Of a stretch of DNA of 64,000 nucleotides, positions 28,901-39,400 are shown one piece after another. Under the pieces are notes generated by a model. The model made no database searches. It was not told the origin of the DNA and saw only the letters and a list, made by a program, of their open reading frames with translations. Made by a program: the position numbers and the translations under genes. The first letter of the stretch is position 1; each line of letters opens with the position of its first letter. Source of the DNA: Luscinia megarhynchos (Eukaryota > Chordata > Aves > Passeriformes > Turdidae); the NCBI GenBank assembly GCA_034336665.1, contig CM067565.1, positions 82,710,858 through 82,774,857 on the forward strand. Direction: 5' to 3'.

Positions 28901-31900
28901 CTATGATCTTGCCTCCTGAAAAAGAGTAGGGAGGAAGATGCAGTGAAAATGAAAAGACTCCACTGCATTGGCTTGTGGAGAAAGAATTAAACTTATGAAC
29001 TACACAGAAGTTAATGCTTTGTGAGTACACATATATTTATGAAAGAACACATTTCAAAATTGAAGATGTGTAACTACCATTCTAATTATAATATTGTGAA
29101 TATTATTCAATGTCAATTTTGAAGGTCTGTATGTAATAACATGGATTAAGTCACAAAACTCCATGCCTGATGGGCCTAATTCACACTTATTTTAAGTAAC
29201 TTCATTTGGTATCAGTAGCGATACAGCTGGTTTAGCAATGAGCCTTAAGGACAGCTTATCACAATAGGAAATACTTGCTGGAAATACACTTCCTGCTTTT
29301 CCACTTCTAAGTACTTCAAGGCAAAAAAACCCCAACCAAAACTCCATAAATCTAATTTTAGTTCATTGTCCCAAGGAATTTAACATTGAAAGGGTAACTT
29401 ATATGTAGATGGATCAATACCAAATCAATCAATAAATCAATACCTATTTAGTAACTGGAAGTTTAAGATTTGTACATAGTATTTTCAACCCGAGATGCAC
29501 AATTCCTTCAGGAAAATAAAAAGCTCAAAAACTTTCATATATCATTAGCCACTCATAAAATGCTGTTTAAGAAATCAACATCAAACTATACTACATAATT
29601 ACCGTTGGCAAAGTGATGGGTCCCTCAGATGCTAGAAGTCAGTATAGTGAGCAGAAAATACACACGTTGTCCTTTTTATCCTAAAATATAACTACAGCCA
29701 AAACCAAATATAACTACTAACCAAAAAAGTTGGCAACACCCATTATGAAAAGACTAGAGAATAGCATATTCTCCAAATAACATCTACCAAAGGGATCCTC
29801 AAGGATTTTCATTTGCAAATTAAACTGCCCCCAAGAGTGGTGGAAGTGATTCTTTGCTGAGAAAGGTTGGTAGAGAATCAGCAGCTCTTTTCTGCCTTTT
29901 CAGCAACACCTACTTTGCAAGATGTTAGTTCCCACAGACAAAGCCTGCATCTTTCCTCTTCAGAGTCTCTGAACAAAAGTCACAAATTTTTATTAAATTC
30001 AGTAGTATTTAAAACTACACAGGTTCACATGGATAGTGATAGTAATCCTGTGAAGACTTAAAACTACGTGTAAATTAAAATCATACACTAAAAGTGTAGT
30101 TTCAGTCATGACCTCTTGGTTTTATCAGAATATCCAGAATTTTGCATATTTTTTTTCTCTGAAAGATGAATTTTGGCATGGTTAAGGAGATATTTTGTTG
30201 CATAAGTAGTCTCTACACTACTTCAAACAAAACACGTCAAAGACCCACAATCCAAGGGGAGGCTTTGCAGAAAAGATCTTTCATGCACTTATACAACATT
30301 GTATAGCATCCTGTTCAGACGTTCACGGGCGCCTTCCAGACACATTAGCTGAAATACTGTTGGAGAAATCTGTCTCTAGCATATTTTACCAAAGGTATGA
30401 TTGCCAGAGTTACTGGAGGATCTTGTGTTTTTATCAACACCAAGCTAGACCTAAAAACACCTACTACAGAGAAAAATAACTTTAAAATACAATCACTAAA
30501 ATCTTCTATAAATTTGTATTATTGCTTCATTCCGTTACAGAATTCAGAGGGATAATTTTCATTACTCTCTAAATCATGCAGGAATATATTTGTAAGACTT
30601 TTTGATATACTTAGTTTCTATAAGAAGAAAATAATATATAATAAAAAGTCAGTTTTTAACAGATTGTTGATTTGGCTTTGCTTGTACTGTTTATAACCAC
30701 ATAGTCCATATTTCTATCTAGAAAATATGGACCACCCTAAACTTGTCAAAGAAAATTTAATTTGCCACGTGCATGAGCAGTAAGTCTGACTTGTTGAAGT
30801 TCATACCTGTGATGCATTGAATGGGGACAAATCTCATTGGCCTGAATTTCTGCATATAAGGAAATCTCAAAGAAACCTGGGCAAGACTTCAAATTCTGTT
30901 AAGGCAAGATTTTCACAAAAAACCATGATGTTTCAGGGAAAACACAGACATGCAATAGGTCTGCAAAAAGTTTTCATTTCCATTCAATCATTTCAATCTC
31001 ATTTAATATACTGAGCTGTCTTCATGGCTTATTAATGTGTGCAAGACCTGTTTCATGACTGACAAGAAAGGCCCCTAAAAGTCAAAAGCTGGAAATTCAA
31101 AGAGTAGAACAAAACAAATTGTATATTAAGATTTTAGATTTAACTCATGATACCAGAACCAGGATTTCCAGATTTTGTAACATAAATGATAATTATGTCA
31201 ACACTTGCCAAATATAACTTTTTAAATTGAATATTCATTTTTGTGTTTCAGTGAAAATACATGTGGTCATATGAAGACTCAAATACTGCAAAACTGAATA
31301 TAAAAAAAAAATAATGTTTGCTTGGTATATTGGAAATGTAAACACATACATCTATGTAACCACATCTACACACATCTCCTATATGCTGAGGTGGATGGGA
31401 TGACAAATGTCAGTCTTGGCTTTTGATCACCGTAAGAAAAGTCAATTTAAAGCAAAATATTGATGAAGAAATGTCATGATTATCTGCCAAGTATGATCAG
31501 CTCATGAAGAAGTATTTATGCAATAAGGAAGTCTCTTCAGAAAAGTTAATATCATTGAATAACACAAAACTGTGCAAAAAGATTTTGTTTGGTGGAGATC
31601 AAAATAAGACAGTACATGGGAAAAAGCAAATAACACATAAATTGCAGGCAAGCAACTCCCAAAGTATGAATAATTATTGTTTATTACATTCCTAAATATT
31701 CCTCATCCTTTTATTCTGCATTATAATTTATCATCAAATTATATGTCCTCTTGAAGATGATTATAATTTAGAAAAGGATTAAACCTGTTCTTACATTTTA
31801 CCCAAATAATTGAATGCTTCTTTTCTGATCAAGCACTGAAAACTTAACTGCTGGATTTTAGGAACACAACAGCTGGTGCTTTACCTTACAGAGCTAAAAG

Positions 31901-33466
31901 CAACAATTTTAAACAAAAAGAAAGCATTGAATATACCCTCTATGTTGCTTAGAATTTAAATCTCACCTTTTCCAAGCAAAAGTTGGTTTGTGCACACAGC
32001 TGACTAAGGAGATTGATTTGATACCACTGCTAAATAAAGCTAATCACATATTATGGCAGCAATGTGATGGGATAAATCAAAACTGTTCAAGTTTTACCTC
32101 CAGCTATGATAGACTACCAAAAAACCTCCCCCAACAAGAGGGTTTGAGACAGGAATTGCAATACTTTTAGTGTTTTTTCTAAGCAGAATACTAAGGGATA
32201 CTTTCCCTCCACTAGGAAGGAATTCTCTACCTGGAAAGTATTAAGTAAGACCATGATCCACATTTTATTCAACTCAATGACAACTTTGACACTATGTCAC
32301 TGAGTTTTAGGGGGCAAATTTGATTACAGCAGATTTTTTTTGCTGCTGTAAATGCTTGAACACACTACAGGATTGTAGTGTGCATGCTTATCTGCATGCA
32401 TCAAAAGTACAACTAATACCTTGGAAACTCCCAAGACACATTCTACAAATATTTTTTCCAATTAACATGGAATACTCTGAATTTTAATACTTCTCTAGTT
32501 TTGAAAAAGAGACATATAATAGAAAAAGTAAACTGAAGTAAATGTTCCTTATATATTCACTTTCAGTAAAACCTTAATACCACTTAATAACCCAAGTGCT
32601 GTTACATAAAATTTATGTAATGATGATTGCTCAAGAAAATCAGTTTTTGCTTTATGAACAATTAGTTATGACATGCATTCTCTTCTGCACTTTGGACTTT
32701 GAAAAACTATCCATTATCAAGCATAGAACAATTTTATTATACATGAATGTAAAGGAGAGGAATGCCATGTGGTTTTTTTCCCCTCAAATTTTTTTACTCA
32801 CTTATCAAGTAACTTGCAAGTTCTAACTTACTTGTAATTAGTGGTGATTTAAAAACACAGAGTGAGATATGAACTTTTAATCTGAAAATTCAGTTCAGAC
32901 CCCTATTTAAATGAATGCTGTCAGAGAGTTATGTACTGGCATTTCCAGTCACTCCACTGCCTTGTCTCATTCCTCAAAGATGTCTAATTCCTAAATATAG
33001 TGTGATACAGAAGCATAACTCATGGAAGCAATTCCACTTATATTGATAGATATGTTATGTTTACAACTGCCTAACATTCCTCAAGTGAGAAATTCCTCAA
33101 GTGAGAGCTAGACAATTTATGGGTAGTTACTACAGTCTAAAATATCATTCAGTACTTTGTCCTTGAGTATCTGAGACAATATAAATAGTGGTAAAAGCCC
33201 AGTGACAGTAGACAGAGGTTGAAAGCAGACTGAGGTTGTTTTATTGTGGTTGGGTTTTCTGACTACATTTTGTTTTAATTTCCAGTGAAGATCATTTGTT
33301 CTATTTAAAGCTTATGGACACAGAACTTTTCGGTTTTTTCTGTGCTCATTGTTAATGAGACTTCAGGGAGGCTTTTGCCTAAGTATAACCAAGAACTCTG
33401 CTTCCTTTGCTGCTGCACCATTTTTGCTAAATTGAACAGAACAGCTACCTTCAAAATTTCAAAAAG

Positions 33467-33498
<32 letters not shown>

Positions 33499-36400
33499 AT
33501 AAGAAAAAGGAAAGAAAAACTCTCATCCTTGAGTTCTGTTCCCAGTTTGGGACTCTCCAATAGATGAAAAGTGCTCTAAAGAAACTGGAGTGAGCCTGAT
33601 AGAACCAACTGAGTGCGGCACATCCCTCACAAGAAGCCAAGTGAACTGTTTCCTATCAACACAGGGAAAAGAAAGCCTTACATGTACCTAATTACCACCT
33701 TCTGCAATGATCACTAGAGATGGACTTAAACTCCTCCCAGAGGTTTACACTGGTAGAATACAAAGCAGTTGTTCACAAGTTGCAGGAGAAGAAAATGCAA
33801 GTAGGCATAAGGAAAATACTCTTCACAGTGAGAGTAATTAAGCCTTGGAACAGGTTCCTAGATGGATTGTGGGATTGCCATTTTTGGGCATTTTTGAAGC
33901 TCTATTGGACAAGGGCCTGAGAAGTGTCATCTAGAAGCCAGACCTGCTTTCCTCAAAAGATTGGTCCAGATGACCTACAGAGACCTCTTTTTACCTAATT
34001 ATTCTAATAGGTTCAAAATGTTCAAAGTGAAAGTTTTGTACAAAGTTTAGAGTATGAATAAAAAAACAATGAAAACCCCTTATTAAGTAAGACTAAATTA
34101 GGTAAGTGTTTTTAAGTAGGCAAGAGAAAATCCTGAGAACAAGAAATAATTTTTATCTTAAAAACTTATTTACTTTAATTTTGTTTATTTTGCCTTCATA
34201 TTAGTATTTTAACCTGAGTTCTGCTGTCTTAATTTTAAATTACTAGTAACAAAAAGGCATATGGTCAAAATCAAAACAGATATTCAATAACTATAAAATA
34301 CTGGACTAATGAAAAAAGCAGAACACGAGTATCTTTGATATTTGGATACTGTTAGTCCTCTATCTCAGTTCTTGCAGACCTGAAAATTTTTATCAGTGTC
34401 CCTCATTTTCGTTCCATCTCAAGAAACCTCAATTCATTGTTATTAAAAAAATAAACTAACAGAGTCCTGAAAAAAATCACCCCCCTCACTCCTTCCCCTA
34501 CTGCACTCCCCTTCCAAATTATATTGAAGAGAAAAAGAAGGAAGAACTTAATTTCAATGATCTTGAAAATAAGTTTTCAGGAGAATTTGTCTTCACAGAG
34601 ACTCGGCTCTCAGATGTCTTCTAACACTTGGAGGTCAGACTATAGTTTCTTTTAATTAAAATAAACAAAGTATCTCAGTATGACTTTTTTTCTTTATGTC
34701 TTCACCAGATTTGTGGAACAAATCCAAATAGGTAATGCCTCATCTTTAAAAAAGAAAACTAATTTCCAAATGTGCATATAGCTGTTTTTGAGAAATTAGT
34801 GCAGGCAAGTTTCCTTAGAAATTTCAGAAGTTTTCCTACAGAAAAAGAATTAACATATTTTCTTGTTTTGACTAAGATCTCTAAATACATTTAAAATCTC
34901 ACCATAAACACCATAACAGATAAGTGACACAAAGTAATTCTGAATCAAAGATGTCAAACTGTAGCTTAAATTAAGCAACCTTCTTGAACAATTCTAAATT
35001 GCACAATTTAAGTCAAAACAACACAAGCAACTAATAGTCATTTGAGAAGAAACATCAATGACACTTTTCACTCTTTATTGCCTCATAATTGTACTCACTT
35101 TGAGAAAGAACAGCTAGCATTACTAATTTCTCAATTGAGGGGAAAGTTTAGGCTACATTTCTTTCAAGATGACATCCAAAACAACGTATTCTTTTGCTCT
35201 ATATAGATTCTGCAGGTCTTTGTGTTGCAGATGAGCCAAACCATGACTTCCAACACTGTGTGACAAATATATCCAGGTAGAAAATGAATAATTGTTAATA
35301 AAAATATTTTTACTTTATTTTATGTAAGAATACAAAGCAGAAAAAAAAAGCCCCACAAAACCAGTTGCGAGTAAACTGAAGTGGTTTATATGTTAAGGAT
35401 GCTAATTCTTAGGATAAATATAGCACATAGAAAAACCAGCACCTGCAGCAATGGGAGCATTATCCCCAAGGCCATCAGATTTTTCACAAGAACACAGGTG
35501 ATCGCCATTAGCTTTATAAACAGCTGAGCTATTTCTTATTTGCACAAGACAACTGAAGAGAAAATCTTTTCAAATGCTTTTCTTTAATAAATCGAGAAAT
35601 CTAATACCAAAACTTGGCCATATTAGAACTGAAAACTTAGCTAATTCAAGATAATTAATATTTTCTACTTAATTTCTGATTGTGTACATAATCATAATAC
35701 TAATATTTGAAATATTTTGAGAGCAGCCTTGTTTAGTTGTGAGGCTAAAGGAATGCTTAATCATTAGCAAACTTTTAAAGTAGGGTGCTATTTATTTTCT
35801 CTGTTATTGACAGAGTAACAGAATAAGTGCTGCTTCATAAGCATCAAGTTGACTCTGCATAAAAAATATTATTAAGAATATGTATTTAAAATTAGAAAGA
35901 AAAGAAACAATGTAAGAGATGACTCTTGGACAGAAAAAAAGTAATAAAGTTCAAGCAAATCATATGCTTATAATGGTTTGCAGAGGCTGGCACTTCTGAC
36001 TGAAGAAGCAAATTAAAAAAACTAATGTCTGGTGCCTCTGAAACCACAGGCAAAATGACAATGTAACTGTACTTAGAGAAAGAGAAGCAGTGGCCCAACA
36101 TCAAAGAAAACACACTTAAAAAGGAAAAGAAAAAAAAGAGAAAAGAAAGTTGCATTCAATTTCCATCCATCCAAGAACAGACTAGAAAGATTTTAGAATC
36201 CTGAGCATTGCCTGTATGGTTTTAGTTTAAAAAATGCCCAAGATTTTATTTTTTTCCTGAGCATTCAAGTCTCTAACTGAATTTTCTCAGGACTGTAAGA
36301 ATGCATGACAAAGAACCTCAAAATGTTACTGAACTATTTCATTGATATTGTCCTGCTACTATCTTTTCCCTGGCAAAACACACATAAAAACTGTTCCCCT

Positions 36401-39400
36401 AATAAAGTGACTCCAACAACAGAAATGTGTGTACTTGCAACAGCTTTTTCATGCAAGAGAATATTGACTGTGAAAGAAACAAATAATGAAGGACATTTTG
36501 CTGTGATAAACTGTGGTCTTTAAGAGAAACAGGGCAATTCTTATTGTCCCATGATGGAAAGGAAAATGGTATCATTAACCACAGGGTGAAATAAATTTCA
36601 GGCCTAGTTCAGGACTCCATTAGCCAAGGAACCTCATGACTCTGAAGATATTTTGAAATACATATTTTTGTCTAAAAAGAGGTAAAAATTAAAGGAGCAG
36701 ATAAAAACATGAACATACTTCAGTTATTGTCCATTATAAAAACACAAGTAAAATTATCAGTAACAACACAAACATAATTTAGAATACAAGTTTTACCACA
36801 TTTTGATGCTCGGAGGCAAAATCTTGATTTCATTAAGAACGGTTTTATAAGTCAATTTTAGCACTAAAGACTCAACTATTTGGAAATAATTGTCTGCCTA
36901 AATTGATTTTAATAGCATTTGAGTACTTTCAAGTACTTAAAAATATCTAAACCCTAAAACTAAAGCCTACATAATGGAGAAAATTAATATATAAAACAAG
37001 TCTTTTATCAGCTACTACTGAAATAAAGGAGAAGAATACCCCTTACTTTTTATTAGAGTACTGTAAAGATGAACTGTCCAACTGGAAAAAAATTCAATAT
37101 TCTAGCAAAACATTGCAAATGGAAAAAAAAAATTCTTGCTAGTTAATTTTGATACTCTGAGTATTTGTTCAGGATAATTAAGTCCATAGGATGTAACGAG
37201 AGTTTTAACTCCTCTCTTTCCAAACACACTCAAATTAGATAAAGACTTTTTTATTACAGTCAACATTAAACCCAGAAATATTTAAAATTAAGCGTATGAA
37301 TTAATGTGAAGCTATATGTGATAATGTCAAATAAGCAAAGAAATATCTTTTGGACAAGAAAACAGCAAGCATTATTTTTAAGTCTTAAGCTTATTTTAAA
37401 GCTTATTCTAATGAAATTTCAGGTTCTCTAGCTCTTCATTTTCACTGTGAATTACCTTTCTTCTTTATGTGGGACTTTAGAGAAGAAATCAGGAGGGGTG
37501 GGGAAAAAGAAAATGAAATTATAAAGAGATAGATGTATTTTTCTTCCATGTAACAGCTTGAGAAAGGCTTAGTGTCCAGCTGAAGATATTTGTTTTCCTC
37601 CAGTGCTAAACACAGGACTGTGCAATAGATTGAGGAATAATTTGGAAAATCATGGCTTAAACCAACAGATGAGTCAGACAATGAATGAGAAAGAAGTTAG
37701 CACTTGAAGTAATATTTCCCAACTCACTACAAGTCTGGATTTTGACCACTAAGTTTGATAAATAGGCAAACACTATGCAGAAATTCTGCTTCGTCCAGCA
37801 TGGGATTTTCTCCCACACTAAAACCACTACAAATTTCAGCAATGCAGACACTAAACTGGGACAATGGCATTAAATCCCTTTTCCATTGGAAAATCCACCT
37901 GTTTCAGAGTGGCATTCAAGCCACACAATGAATACAGAAATCTATATCAGTCTTAAACATTTGCCTTTGAAAACTGTCAGATATGAACATTGATTATGAA
38001 AATGGAAGAGTAAATAAAACAGTGCCAAAACCACTGCCTTGCATGTTAAAAGTAATAAGGACAAGATTTAGGAATATCTCCACAAACATTTATGAGAGTC
38101 CCTAGCTTAAAGAAAATAATATGAGGAGATAAAATTTTCATTAGGTTTACCTCTACATGAAACTATATGGAAAATACTATTCTAAGGCAATGAAGTAAGT
38201 TTATATTACATGCAAAAAAAAAAAAGGAATTGAGCATGGATTTCTATTGCTACATAACAAAAGAGGCAACAGTAGCATTGCTATTTTAAGAGTCAAAAAT
38301 GGAACCTTAGTATGCATAAAAATCTCAGGAGGTTGTATATCTCCTGGATTCAGATATGTCAGTATTTAGCAAATTAGAATATCAATCCACTTTTACAACA
38401 AAGAGACAAAGGCATGACAGCTCTCCTTCAAGTAATACAACAAAAGCAGAAATAGCTTTTCCCTGGTTACTTGCAAGGTCAACAACGTACCATTCTGCTA
38501 CTGGTTTGGCAATGCTGTCAAAAATCACATCTTGTTTTGCTTCTTGATTAAAAATTTTCTGAAATCTGAAAATATGAAGCAAATAATAATTGCTCAGAAT
38601 GTTAAAACAGTACTTGATTCATACATTTTTGTTGGTGTTTGTAATTGTCAATGTTTACATCATTAAGCTTACATAACTTAGTACAATGTTTTCCCTGTAG
38701 CCTTAACCACAGCTTGCTGTTGTGCTATTGTACATAAATAGGCTGTACACAGAGCTGCTTTGACAGGATCTGTACAATAAAATCCTCTGATAAAATGATG
38801 TGACTTAGAAAAAAAGAAACCGTATTTTAAATCTATCAAGAGAATTAGTGTTTGTAACTGGCACCACACTGAATGCTGGATAAATAGATTACACTATAAC
38901 CAAATACAGCATCTCACCAGCTCAGCCAGGCTCACATTTTTTCAAGCCATTCTGTTGCACAATTACTATAGGTCACAATGAGATATTTAATTAAATATGT
39001 TTTGCCACTTTCTATATAAAATATTTGCAGTTTTTTTAGAGAATCAGAATTCTTGAGGTTGGAAGGGACCTTTTGTTCCAGTCCTGCTGCCTGTGCATCA
39101 TTTTCTGTTCATGTGGATGGACTGTTCTTGGACTTGGAGAAGGTGATCCTTCTCCTTCAACATCAGCCAGTTTTCCTGGTCATCTCTCCAGGAATGTGTC
39201 CTGGAAAATTCTTTCAAGCAGATCCATGAAGAAGCCAGTCTGCATTTATGAAGTTCAGGGTTGTGATCCTGCTTTTTGCCTTACTCCCTTCTCTCAGTAT
39301 CCTGAATTTTATTATCTCACAGCCACTGCAGTCAAAGCTGCCTCCAGGCTTGATATCTCTCAACAGTTGCCCATTTTTGCAAGTATCTTGATTGGCTTAA

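Larger units (their letters stand above)
26384..38490 (-). other. KIF6 intron 3
   Basis: At 12.1 kb this is the largest intron seen here. It contains two plus-oriented CR1 fragments (27,690-27,912 and 33,715-34,012), a TG/CA inverted microsatellite (28,557-28,596) and a purine tract (33,461-33,520). The rest is AT-rich with no recognisable gene. Confidence 0.85.

Noticed and set aside
33305..33640. A 111-codon minus-strand open frame
   Set aside because: It contains a long phenylalanine run translated from the poly-A tract and has no recognisable protein similarity.
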